Shown: one piece after another, positions 10,494-21,379 of the stretch
Layout of the letters: each line of letters starts with the position of its first letter
How positions within the stretch are numbered: the first letter of the stretch is position 1
DNA from: Plasmodiophora brassicae
Lineage: Eukaryota > Endomyxa > Phytomyxea > Plasmodiophorida > Plasmodiophoridae
Direction: 5' to 3'
DNA length: 64,000 bases
Assembly (NCBI GenBank): GCA_039704465.1
Contig: JASFAU010000001.1
Span: 1,302,001 to 1,366,000, forward strand
Position numbers and translations under genes: made by a program
The notes under the pieces: model-generated
Told to the model about the DNA's origin: nothing
Seen by the model: only the letters and a program-made list of their open reading frames with translations
Databases searched by the model: none

Positions 10494-12462
10494 ATGTCGA
10501 TGCTGTCGCCCGTCTTGCTGAGCAGCGTCTCGTCCGATGCGTACTCGATTGCATCGCCGCCGTTTCAGTCGATGCAGCGCATCGATGTGAAAATCGGTGC
10601 TGGATCGTACAATGCGTGGTCGTCGGATGGACAGTTCCTGGCGATCGCCGGCGAGGAGTCGTCTAGCCTTCACCTCATCCGATCGGAGGATATCGCTGTC
10701 GGTAAGCGTGATGTCCCAGCACCGGCAGTGTCCATTCCGGAACCTGGCGTCTCCTTTGTCTGTTTCTCGCCGAAATCCGCGTATGTGTGCACATGGCGGA
10801 AGTTCACCAGCGAGACCGACAACAACATGGCAGTGTGGTCAGTGGCCACCGGTGCATGTCTGCTTCGATCCAGAAGGAAACGACTGGAGAAGAGCGCCGG
10901 GAACCCAGTACAGTTCTCTTCGGACGAGAAAACAGCATGGCTCCTGAACGGATCCGAGCTACTCGGATACGACCTGGAAGCGTCGGTGCCTGATAACGAG
11001 CGGCGACCTTATGTCTGGAGGTTACACATTCCAGACATGATACGGTTTTGGTTGGGCCCATCGACGGTGCCGTCTTACCGCGTTGTGGTACTCGTTGCCG
11101 GGAAGAAGGGCCAGCCCTCGAAATGTTCGATCTACAATGTCGCCGCGTTCGACACCGTTGTCTGCTCGAAATCGTTCTATCAGTCTGACGATGTCGAAGT
11201 GTTCTGGGCGCCAGCTGGGCACGCTGCTCTGGTAAAAGCGTCGGCTGCCCATGACGCCTCAGGACAATCCTACTACGGTACTTCGTTGTTTACTATTGCT
11301 ACTGCTACCGTAAGCTAATGCAGATGTTTAGGAACGGCTTCACTGTTTATTCTGCCAGCTGATGGTGTTACACCTGCGTCGACAATTTGTTCCGCTGCCA
11401 CAGATGGTGCTTGCGCCGATGTCGAATGGAACCCAGTGAAGAACAAGCGCGAGTTCGCCGTGATTTGCGGCCGACGTGCCTGGATATGTGCGTCCTCCTC
11501 AGGGAAGTGCGTCCTCGATTTAGGGAAGAATGCATGGAATACTGTGCGCTGGAGCCCGTCGGGTCGGTATCTGCTAGTTGGTGGGTACGGAAACCTGCCA
11601 GGAAGCATGTGGTTCTTTGATCGCGACGCCAAGAGGCTCCTTGGCACTGCATCCGACCATGGCAGCAAATTCGTCATGTGGTCGCCCGATTCGTCCAGCC
11701 TCGTAACTGCTAGGCTGTTTCCATGGCGTCGGGTATGACCACACCCCATGACGCACGATCGTTCTCGCTTCGCTAATCGATTTCCTTCAGGTCGATAACG
11801 GATTCAGCGTGTTCAAGTACCATGGCGAACTGCTCGTTAAGCACGACTTCGAGAAGTTAGTCGACGTGCAGTTCGTCGCCTTGCAGGAACAGTCCCTGTA
11901 CCCAAATGAGCCATCGTCGCCCGAGGTCCTGGCCAAGTCGAAAGACATTTCGGAAGCGTCCCAGATCTCTGCCGCAGGCGCATCCAAGACCACCGCCTAT
12001 CGTCCGCCAAAGGCTCGAGAAGCGGCAGCGGCGGCATCAGGATCGGGTTCAACGAACGGAATCAGTGCCATGCTGCAACAGCTTCGTAACGTCCAAAGTG
12101 GCGGACCTCAAATCACCCAGGACTTGCCTGCGACCAGTGCACCCAAGACGTCAGACCCAAAGAAGGCCTCTAGGAATCAGGCTCGCCGGGAGCGCCGGGC
12201 AAGGAATTCTGCAACCAACGATACAGCTAGCACCAACGATTCAGCTACTGCCGAAGAACCTGCGCCCGCTGCTGAAGAAGCGACGACCCCCTCGGCGGAT
12301 TCCGCGAAAGCCGCCAAGGGCCTCCTCAAGAAGCTGCGGCAGATCGAACAACTCAAGGAGGCTATCAAGGCGGACCCGTCGCTGTCGCTCACGCCTGAAC
12401 AGAAGGACAAGCTTGGCAGAGAAGCTGGCATACGCGAGCAGCTGAAGGCATTGGGACATTAA
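10494..12462 (+). CDS. EIF2A: eukaryotic translation initiation factor 2A (eIF2A)
   Basis: A WD40-type initiation factor, 618 residues in three exons: 10494-11277, 11332-11732 and 11791-12462. Introns of 54 and 58 nt use CTAAT-like branch sites. Diagnostic segments are the YYGTASLF strand recreated by the first splice, the DVEWNPVKNKREFAVICGR blade, the VRWSPSGRYLLVGGYGNLPG blade, and RVDNGFSVFKYHGELL recreated by the second splice. The charged C-terminal tail includes AYRPPKARE and a lysine-rich coiled-coil end. eIF2A delivers initiator tRNA to 40S subunits in a codon-dependent way during stress and non-canonical initiation. Length and order agree with the family. Confidence 0.9.
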
Positions 12463-12582
12463 ACGAACGGATCTACATTTCGGCATAAGCTGATGTTGAC
12501 CTTCCGTGTGCGGATTAATCTGGCGCCAGTTGCGTTTCCCGGTTAGGTGTCCCGAACGCTTGTTGTTCCAGTGCCGGTTGCC

Positions 12583-15018
12583 ATGGTGGACGATACGAAC
12601 CAGGTGCCGTCCGATGCCGAGGAGCAACACGTTGTCGCTTTCCAAGATACGTTATCGGCCGACACGGGTCCCGACCTGGGGCACGCTCTGCAGAGCACCA
12701 TGCGGCGAAGCAGTGGCACGCCGCTGGCCTCGCTCTGGGACGTTGCCGAGCCCGACGACGACCCGTACACACCAGGTACAACGAACAGAATCCGGAACCC
12801 AATCCTGTCCGTTCTTATCATGACCTGTTCGACAGGCCGTCTTACTGTCATTCATCGGCCGTCGGGATCGGCGAGGGCCAGGCGTTCACAGACAAGGTTA
12901 GAGCGGGCACGTTCGTATGTGGGAAAAGGCCTCCGCTGGTTGATACGACGATGGTTCATCCTTGTCATCATGTTTGGGTCGCTGAGCGTCGTCGCGATCC
13001 ACTTTGCCTGGAATCCCAAGTGGACCCGGCAGAAGTTCCCAAGCGATAGCAACCTGCAGCACTGGGAGCTATGCGCTCTGCCGGGGCTGATCATGTTCTC
13101 CATTCTGGCATGTGGTATTATATCCAAGATCATCTTGCGAGTCCCGACCTGGATCCAGATGCGCCCGCGCTGGTTCGTGGCGTTGACCCAGGAAACATTC
13201 AGACGGCCGCTCCGGGTCATACTCTTCCTTGTTCTGGTCGACCACATCGTTTGTCGATACTGGCTGTTTGCGTTCTACTCGGAATCGTTCCCTGCCTGGA
13301 CCCACATCGAGCGGACGATTCGGGCCTCCTACTGGGCGCTGATCATCTGGTTCGTCAGGGTCGTTGGTGTCCGCATCGCTGAACGCATGTTCGCTTTCAA
13401 GCACTTCAACAAGCAGATCCACGACATGGCCTTCTTGGATTTCGTCCTTGACCACCTGTGCTATACGGATGAGTACCTGAAGAACGCGACGTTCCTGCAA
13501 CGGTACAGGGAATTTCGCCATCGTGAGTTCAGTGAGCAACTGAAATCGATTCGCGACTGGTCCTGCTCCTTGCCGTTGCAACAAACCGACGACGGCCGAT
13601 GGATGTTTGCCACGAACAACGACCGCGTCGAGCTGTCCACCGAGAAAGAGGTACGACAATCGTGCTCGTGCGTAGTACACATCTAACGAATCGTTGCAGT
13701 TCGAGATTGCTGCTGATGCTATGTTCACGTGCATGGTCAACGACTCCAGTCAGGATGAGATTTCCATTGCGGAGTGGCAACGTCTGTTCCCAGTATGTCT
13801 CCCTATGTATGCAGCACTGCTGTTGATATGACTTTGATCTGTTGCCTGACAGGAAGGCAGCGAAGCAATAGCAGATAGGGCGTATGGGCTTCTGTTCAGC
13901 CCTGGTGGAGTGCAGCGCGCCCCGGTTCCGATAACAAGGAGCGATTTCGTGACGGCTGTTGGTGAATTTGGCAGGCAGCGTAACGACCTAACAGGGCGGC
14001 TGTTTGGGCTGCAGAACCTGTTCACGCTGATCGACACGGTGTCGATTGCCGTCACGACCATCGTCATTACATTCTACATCATCAGCTTCGTCTTCCGAGT
14101 GGAGGTAAAGGACATTGTCCTCGGGTTGTCGTCGATAATGCTGTCCGTTGCGTTCGCGACTGGGTGCGTGCATGCTTGTGCAATTTCATGAAGTACGATT
14201 TACTCATCACGTGTATGTGCAGGAAGGCGATTTCACGAGCCGTTGAGGTATGGTCCATGCGGGCATGTTCGTTCCGATTCGCGAGGTCTGATTGCTCTCC
14301 TTGGCACAGAGCATCACGTTTGTTTTCGCATCGAGGCCTTACCAGGTAGCGTGGCAATCGATACCCTTCACTGGCAGTCCCTGATGTTGGAGCAGGTGAA
14401 CGACATTGTCGAAATCAACGGAAAGCGATACCGAGTGCACCAAATCGGTAAGAGGATTGCAACTAACGAACGCGGCTTCTGACGTTATAAAATCGGCCAG
14501 GTGTGCTTGAGACCCGCTTTAGGGATACGGCGAACAAGATCGTCAGGATGTCGAACCAGACCCTCTGTGATGTCAATATCATCAACTTTGGGTATGCGAA
14601 CCTGAAGGCCGTGCTGAGGACGGAGATCGAAGTGGCGATTAGCACACCGGTTGCGACCATCGACCGGCTTCGCGCAGCGCTCTTACGATATGTGGCGCTG
14701 AACCCGGATAGCTGGAAACCGCAGGTGACTGTATCCTGGTGGGGAGTTAACCAGTCGACAAGCATCTCGCTACTCATCCGAGTCGAATCGCGATTCTACT
14801 GGGTTCAAGATCGGGAGTTCAGACGTGCCAAGAGCGCGTTGCTATCGTTCCTGTCGCAAAAGATGGTGAAACTGGGCATATCGTTCGAGATGCCGATACA
14901 GCCGTTCCGAGAAGCATCTGGGGGCAAGTCGGGCCCCGCCGGGATGTTATCGGTGGGCGGAGCGCGACCAAGGATCCCTCTTTCTCCCAATAAGGTGTCG
15001 TCGCTATCTAGGCAATGA
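12583..15018 (+). CDS. MscS-type mechanosensitive channel with EF-hand (fungal Msy1/2 type)
   Basis: A 700-residue membrane channel in seven exons (12583-13650, 13700-13792, 13853-14163, 14223-14247, 14310-14345, 14396-14447, 14501-15018). Four hydrophobic helices (around RWFILVIMFG, LIMFSILACG, VILFLVLVDH, ALIIWFVRVVG) precede an EF-hand-like loop (VNDSSQDEISIAEW). Two pore-region helices follow (VSIAVTTIVITFYIISFVF and VLGLSSIMLSVAFATG), then the MscS beta domain (ESITFVFASRPYQ, DIVEIN, VLETRFRD). This EF-hand/MscS order is that of fungal Msy1/Msy2 channels, which sit in the ER and manage calcium during hypo-osmotic swelling. Exons 4-6 are only 25, 36 and 52 nt, yet every join keeps the frame and rebuilds the MscS motif. 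A further in-frame 60-nt intron near residue 65 is possible. The start is an ATG in a CCATGG context. Confidence 0.9.
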
Positions 15019-15048
15019 CGGCCAAACTCAATGCTAAACCTACAATGT

Positions 15049-16373
15049 TTATGCCGTTCGATCTGGAGTTTCACGTCGGCCTGGGCAGTCACAAGAGCTC
15101 GAGCAGAACCAGTGATCTCGCATACACGTTGGCCCAGGCCATTCACACAAGCAAACGTAGCTGAAGCGTCACGTAAGCGTCGTGATCCCCAGAAAACGAA
15201 GTAGGAACGCTTACCACCAGTGACGGCCGCAAACAGTTCCATCCGGATTACGCCCTTGGCATCCACCAATTCCATACCCGATATGGTGACAGCCGTCGTC
15301 CTTGTAATGCGTTACGGGACTTGAGCAGAAAGGGCACCGCTTAGACCCTGGCAGGTCGACAGGGACGGTTCCACGTCTGCACCCGCACTGGACGGCATCC
15401 GCCAAACAGCGACGGCAGATTGGCCGCCGACATTCCGGATTGGGACAATCTATAACTCGCGATGATGGCAGTGGACCCATGATACCCGTGCCGCACCTGC
15501 TCACACTGTTATGCAGTCGCAGCCTGCTTGATCGGGTGGCTACGAACCTTGGGTGCGGGCAGAACATGCCTCCCGATGCCAATGTCAGTGAGATCTCTGT
15601 CGCAAATAGCTTGAATCGCTGGTAGACGCCATCGCCGGCCAGGCGTATGGTATCGGTGTACACGAGCAGAGATTCGGGGCAACGCATCGGGCCTGAGGAC
15701 AGACACTCAAACGCGATACCCACCGTGGCGTTGCGTAGGTATGTGGCTTACAGTTTAGAGAGTACAGGTTCCGCTCGGGACTGGGTGCAATCTGCCGGTT
15801 GTTGACGGCAGATTGCACGAAGGCCTCGAAGCACTCTAGGTCCAGAGCGTGTTGGCAGGACGGGAACTGAACAGCGAAATCACCCGCTGGTACTGTCTGC
15901 ATACATATCGAACACTGACATTCCGTGTCCTCCTGAAACGAACGACCCACGATAGTTCAGACGTTTCCGGCGCACATAGAACGGCGCGTTGGCATACAGC
16001 TACGATGCAGTCGGTAGGAAGCGCCTGCTGGTCTCTGCAGGTCGAACTTTCAGCACACACGAGAAACTGCTCCTGTACGTGTACGACAGTCGTCACCCCC
16101 GTGCCCGCCTCTGCAACCCATCACGATGACTCCAACCAGGGCGCGGTCTGCATTGCAAGTGTAGCAATGGCCACGATCGGCGTCGACGACTTCGCCTCGG
16201 CAGTGCCGGCATCGCACGCGTCGCTTGCCGACTCGCAAGCCAGCGCTAGCAGCGACGGCATGGCCTCGACGCGCAGCGACGCTGTCGCCGGCGGTCAGCC
16301 GGCAATCCGCACACCGCACGGCAAACATCGGCCCAATGATACCCGTGGACGTCCACGACAAGTCTACCTGCAT
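15049..16373 (-). CDS. PRKN: parkin-like RBR E3 ubiquitin ligase (5' end unresolved)
   Basis: A RING-between-RING ligase; I assign it to parkin because cysteine spacing and local motifs follow parkin through RING0, RING1, IBR and RING2. Read exons (minus): about 16373-16137, 16072-16004, 15932-15752, 15692-15548, 15496-15215 and 15160-15049, with introns of 51-71 nt. RING0 shows FAVRCADC, RRVRCRHC, GHCYTC and EQFLVCAESST. RING1 is CSICMQTVP...CQHALDLECF. The IBR has FCPHPRCGTGI and CPNPECRRPICRRC. RING2 has CPFCSSPV, the DGCHHI loop, HWCYVCLCEW and the parkin-specific tail CMRDHWF. Parkin ubiquitinates damaged mitochondria after PINK1 activation. I could not find a convincing N-terminal ubiquitin-like domain; upstream lies a block of inverted repeats, so the 5' end may be rearranged or in exons I missed. 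The conventional catalytic cysteine context (CxxC-CEW) needs an alignment to confirm. Confidence 0.75.
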
Positions 16374-16439
16374 GGTCAACGTCGAGCCCGACGTGGCAGA
16401 ACGGTTGCGCCGCCAATCGCTGATAGCCTACGATGAGGT

Positions 16440-16790
16440 GGCCTGCCGGGCTGAGGGTCGCGAACCGCCCACTGTTCGCATCGCGCGGTTCACGACGGCC
16501 AGCGTTCGCTGCGCCCAGGACCAGACCACGCACCGACCCGGCGCCGTCGCCCAGTGCGTCAAGTGTATGCAACCAGCAATGATGAATCATGTCGGGATCG
16601 GCGGATCCGGGGCCGGCGACGACGTTCGGGATGACCACGTGCATACACTTGAAACACTGGGCGACGGCGCCGGGTCGGTACGTAGTCGATCATGGGAGCG
16701 CCGCGAATACTGGCCGTCGTCAGGGCGGGTGGCGACCCTTAGCCCGGTTCCGCTTGGTCAGCTCCTTGAGCAGCGTACCATATCACAGAC
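16440..16790. repeat. diverged inverted repeat 1 (core arms 16532-16571 / 16640-16679)
   Basis: The left arm 16532-16571, read in reverse complement, matches 16640-16679 at 38 of 40 bases. Weaker similarity extends outward to about 16440 and 16790. The loop is 68 bp. Both arms can be read as the same peptide (HTL-x-x-LGDGAGSV), one on each strand, with differences that include third-codon positions. That suggests an old inverted duplication of coding sequence, not a random palindrome. Confidence 0.8.
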
Positions 16791-17089
16791 GTATGTACGG
16801 CTGCAGTTGTCACGCTGACTCCGTCGCTGAGATTTTTGGGGTTCACGGACCCCGCGTGGACAAACGAGTTGAATTACTGATCTGCGGTGGTTGTAGGTGG
16901 AGCGGTATGACGACGTCTGTGGCGGCGTACATGAGCGTCGCAATTGATGGGGAAAGCCTACGTCGTTCCAAATCCACGTCTGGATTCCTGAGGAGTTCCG
17001 GCGCCATTGTGGAACGGAGCGATTGTTACCCAATCTGGACGTCACCGTTGCGACCACGCTGGAGCAGGTCATCGAGGAATGCCGCACCC

Positions 17090-17268
17090 GGCATAGTCGT
17101 CTCCGTCAGGATCGCTGCAACAGCCTTTGTCAATGTGTTGAAGGAGATTCTGAAGATCTCTATGCGCCCGATCATCGAACAATGACGCTCCGGATAGAGA
17201 TCTTCATAATCTCCCTTGAACACATTGACAAAGGCTGCTGCAGCGATCCTGACGGAGGCGACTATGCC
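17090..17268. repeat. diverged inverted repeat 2 (arms 17090-17166 / 17191-17268)
   Basis: Arms of about 78 bp match in reverse complement at roughly 92 percent with one single-base indel, around a 24-bp loop. Folded as RNA from either strand this would be a long, nearly perfect hairpin. The two arms share short protein-like readings such as RIEIF on opposite strands. Confidence 0.85.
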
Positions 17269-17578
17269 TTTTATCTGGAAGTCGGCGTTGACTCGAACGG
17301 GTTGTCTTTACCGATGTTCAAGGGGCACGAACTGTTGTGTAAGCAACCGTCGAGTGTCGAAGAAGAAGTTGGGATCTTTGAACGCCGGCATTGCGCTAAC
17401 GGTGGCGCTGATGCTTCAGCACGTCCTCCGGACCAACGTGAGGGCAGCGGAAAATCACAGGCCCGGACACTACAAGATCGGGCATTTCAAACCTTGGCTT
17501 GTACAATAACTATTCCCTCGATCTGTTGAACTCATTGCGTTTCAGGTGGATTTCATCAACCTCTTTTGGTAAACGTGT

Positions 17579-17685
17579 TGGGGCGTACGACGTCAGAACG
17601 TCCCAGTTCCAGTCCAGAGATGACGGGCATTCAGGGCGGGGTATCTCTGGAATGGAACTGGGACGTTCTGACGTCGTATGCCCCA
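17579..17685. repeat. diverged inverted repeat 3 (arms 17579-17623 / 17641-17685)
   Basis: Arms of 45 bp with about four mismatches around a loop of 17 bp. Read outward, the two arms encode near-identical peptides on opposite strands (SLDWNWDVLTSYAP on minus, SLEWNWDVLTSYAP on plus), again pointing to an inverted duplication of coding sequence. Confidence 0.85.
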
Positions 17686-19100
17686 ATGTTTCATTTCGGT
17701 GGGCAAACCGATCCCTCAAACAGGTCCGTATTGTCGTGTTCAAGGGCACCCTTGCTGATGCACAGTATTGCGACCCGACAGAGGAAACCGGCCACATCCC
17801 TGCCTGTCAGGGGATAATAAACATCTGGCGGTTTGCCAAGGTGTTGTCTACGGTATTTGCCCGTTCATACGGGCGAGGAGAAGGTGTTGTATAACAGAGT
17901 GCTGCCCGTCTACGTTCGATTGAACGGCAGCGGCGCCATTGACTTCGAGCGTTTGGCCGCCTGTTGGAATAACGCCGTAGAATGCGTATGGAAGGAGTAC
18001 GACGATGTGCTTCGCGCGCATGGACGTGATGCGCCGTTGGCACTCGATTCGAGGTTAACGCGCTGTCGGAATCTGAACGGGACATGAGTTTGCGTCACGC
18101 AAACGTGTTCTTCAAGTTCTCAGTCCATTGAAAGATCTTCTCAGTCTAGTTTGAGTACTCTGTTAGCTAACGCGTTTCTACGATCAGGTACCACGACGAC
18201 TTGTCGGATGTCGTTATCGACCGAGATATACGACGATCCACATCTTCATATACCTGTTCCTTGATGCGGATGCTGGGCCCCGGGAACGATACAACAGGCG
18301 TGGCTGATGTCCTCGATTCTCAAGGCTGACCGTTGCGCATCAATCAGTCCTCGATTGACCAGGATGAGCATACTGCCGAGTCTCCAGTTGTGGCACATGG
18401 CGACGGGAACCTAGACGAGTTTGTACCCAGCAACGCCCATACAGCCACGGTTTCTGGAGACGACATTCACGTTGGGGCCCCCATGAACACATCTTCCGTG
18501 GGTTCGCCGCAACATCAGTCGAAAAAACCGACGACGACATTGGAAACAATCTTCCGGTCTGCGATACGATGCCGATACACGTGGGTCTGCCACCATCTGA
18601 CTGTTTTCGTAGCGAGTCATCTTCTACCGGGAATGGGTGTGATCTCGTCACCGGCCGTTGAACTCCAGGCGGGTGCACCTGTTCAAAACAAACGGCCGCG
18701 TGCACTTGTTACTCCTGCAGAAAGACGATGCGGCGCTGTCAAGCATCGACATCGCTCTGATGGCCAAATCGACGATGAAGATCTGGTCTGCGGCGTTCGG
18801 GGATGTCCTGGCGTTCACAGACACATCAACTGCAGTAACAACGACCGGAGTTCGTTTATGACTCGTCGATAGGTGGAGCGGCTTCGGTACAAACGTGATG
18901 TCAAGACCAGGAGAAAACGGCGGCACACGAATGTCCAATAATGAACCAGTTTTGATTTGTTTAGTGAATTCTATCTCCTATGAGTGCAGATATGATCCCA
19001 ATGATCCGGTCGCGTCGGGTCGATTAGAATCGAAAGTGATCAACGGGCGCGGCTTGACCAGGTCAGGAGAACGCGGCGCGACGAGAGGCTGACCCGATCG

Positions 19101-19569
19101 CTCGCGCGTTATCCCGAGTGGTTACTGGTGGAGGGTACGCCAAATCGATGACATGGTGAGTTCAGTTTCCCGGATTGCGGGCACTGTCGACAGGGGGTCC
19201 TGACTTGGGTCATGGTGACTCATGGTGGACATCGGATGGGGAGTATGATCCTGCCCGGCCAGCTCAAGCCAGGCGCTCGCGATAAACCACTGATCCAAGG
19301 CCGGCTCGAAAAGATCCACGCAGGCGCGACAAGGCACATATCATACCTGTGTTTACGCGTTTCAAATTACGACGTTGTCCGGAGTATGTGGCGGGTACCC
19401 CCCTCATCACTATCGTGTGTTGGAAGCAGTTCGATGTGATTTATTACATTCAGCATATATAAAAACCAGCGACGAACGCTCATTGCACGGTCTGCACATG
19501 TCGGTAGTAGATCAGACAGTTATCGTTTGTGGCATAAGACTGTTTGGAAGGCGACCGCAGAGGGCGACA
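19101..19569. other. intergenic, no gene recognised
   Basis: Short ORFs only, with no splice-linked coding signal. It probably includes the 3' UTR of the minus-strand G-protein beta gene. Confidence 0.5.
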
Positions 19570-20910
19570 TCAGGCCCAGATCTTGAGGAACGTGTCCCAG
19601 GATCCAGTGCAGAGCGCCTTGCCGTCTGCTGCAACACCCAAGCACGATACACGGTTTTCGTGGCCGCTCAGTTGTGACGGGTTGCTGCCGAGCAGCGTGT
19701 CCCAGACGTAGCAGTTGTAGTCGTCGTATCCGGCGAAGAGCATCTTGCCAGTCTTGCTGAATGCGACTGATGTAATACCGCATAGGATCTGAAATTCCAG
19801 TGAGAACCCCATATGTTACAACACCGAGCATTTCTCTTGCCGACCTTGTCACTGCTGTACTTGTTCAGCTGGCGGTACGCACGAATGTCAAACAAACGGC
19901 AAGAAGAATCGTCGGAACCAGTTCCGAAGGCGTTTCCATCAGGGAAGAACATGACGGAGTTGATATCTGACTCGTGGCCAGGGAATGTCTTAACGGCCGC
20001 TAGAAAAGGATCATCAATACACTACATTGGTGCGGATCAACCGCATGCCGCCACATACATTTGCCATCTGCACGCGTGTCCCACAGTTTGGCAGTAGCGT
20101 CACATGATCCCGAAACGAACGTCTTTCCTTCCGGCCCAAAGATCGACACAGACATGACGTCTCCGGCATGGTCGGAGAACGTGTTCTTGGGCTGCTTCTG
20201 CTCAATGTCCCACAGAATACACGTCGAGTCACCACTGGACGTGATGATTTCGCCTTCGTTGATGAAGCGACAGCACGACAGGTAACCCTCGTGCTGAGCG
20301 AGCTCACAGTGCGTCCGCTGGATGAATCAGATGAGATCTCTGGACGACGTTTAGGAGCAGTCGAAAGCTACCTGTTGGCCTTCAGCTTTGTTGCTCAGTT
20401 TGTAGACAGAGCACAGGTTGTCGAGACCACCGCACGCGACAAACGTGCCTTGCGGTGAGTACGCACAGGTCATGACCCAAGACGAGCGCAGAGGAATCGC
20501 GTGCACTTTGTTGGTGCTGAACGCATTCCATACCTTCACAATGCCGAATAAATAACGCGCGTCATAGGGCATCCAGATCCACAGAACATACAATCAGTTT
20601 GCCGTCCTGAGACGCCGACACGAGGTGACGACTATCGTCGCTCCAGTGCATAGCATAAATCTTGCCAAAGTGCCCCTTCAGAATTCGTCTCTGCTTGATA
20701 CTGCAGGTCCCGGGTGACACGCCTTGCTCGCGGGCAACGCGTTGTACTATGCCGACAGGCGATGGCGTCAGCAGACGGCACAGCAGCACGACTCGGAATC
20801 GCATTACAAGGCTGGTCGGCGCTGTCGGAGTCACCGCGAAGGTCGCGGATCGTCGCCTTCAGGTCCTCAATCTCCTTCTTGCATTTCTCAATCTTCTCCT
20901 TCGTCGTCAT
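19570..20910 (-). CDS. heterotrimeric G-protein beta subunit
   Basis: A 341-residue WD40 propeller, the same length as canonical G-beta. Six exons: 20910-20835, 20746-20592, 20533-20372, 20317-20059, 19999-19845 and 19788-19570, with introns of 88, 58, 54, 59 and 56 nt. The N-terminal coiled coil ([20 protein letters not shown]) that binds G-gamma is present. Blades follow in order: [113 protein letters not shown] and a closing [11 protein letters not shown]. It transduces receptor signals with a G-alpha partner at the plasma membrane. The final IWA differs slightly from the usual IWN end. It is divergent from the AGBL5-like gene across a 469-bp promoter region. Confidence 0.95.
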
Positions 20911-21211
20911 GTCGCCTTCACCTGCGATGGTCGACGTCAGCCACCCGATCACCTAGATAGCAATATCGGGCAGATCGATCGCGGGGCGCGGGTACGCCCC
21001 CCCAACCGTCGTCAACTGACCTGCCGTTCAGACGCACTCAACTATCGTTCGCCGGCCCGCCCGAACCTGCTCCGAGCGTTCGCGCTACGACGACGACTGA
21101 CGCAGCGGTGGCCTTTCTTTCTTGGAGCTGTCAGCCCGTCTCCGGTGGCGCTACGCAGTGTGGGTTCGTCACAGTGGGCAGCGGCACACCTTGATTGGAA
21201 GCCCACGCGCG

Positions 21212-21263
21212 CACACACCCACACCCACACACCCACACACCCACACCCACACACACCCACACC
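21212..21263. repeat. ACACCC-type microsatellite
   Basis: An imperfect run of ACAC and ACCC units in the divergent spacer between the G-beta and AGBL5-like genes. The surrounding 20911-21379 interval shows no gene. Confidence 0.85.
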
Positions 21264-21379
21264 TTGTCACACTGAGGCCCGCCCACCCGGTCGCAAACTG
21301 CGCCCCGTCACCCCAACGTTACTTGCGACGTTCACGCGGCCCCGCCCGCTGCCCTTGAAATAGACAGCCGACCGAGCTG

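Larger units (their letters stand above)
16800..19100 (+). other. unassigned ORF block between parkin and G-beta
   Basis: About 2.3 kb with several moderately long open stretches, mostly plus strand, that I could not join into a known gene. One open frame (17020-17529) crosses inverted repeat 2 without a stop. Another segment (17833-18087) has a protein-like composition (for example LPVYVRLNGSGAIDFERLAA and ECVWKEYDDVLRAHG), and a third (18333-18872) is less convincing. A segment near 16885 reads LICGGCRWSGMTTS, vaguely like a P-loop. These could be exons of one fast-evolving or decayed gene. No domain is claimed. Confidence 0.3.

Noticed and set aside
16225..16818. 197-codon plus-strand ORF that looks faintly ubiquitin-like
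   Set aside because: It overlaps RING0 exons of the parkin-like gene on the other strand and crosses an inverted repeat; the resemblance is too weak to claim a domain.
16885..16925. Possible P-loop (GGCRWSGMTTS) in the unassigned block
   Set aside because: It lacks the invariant GK[ST] and any Walker B partner, so an NTPase or effector call is not justified.
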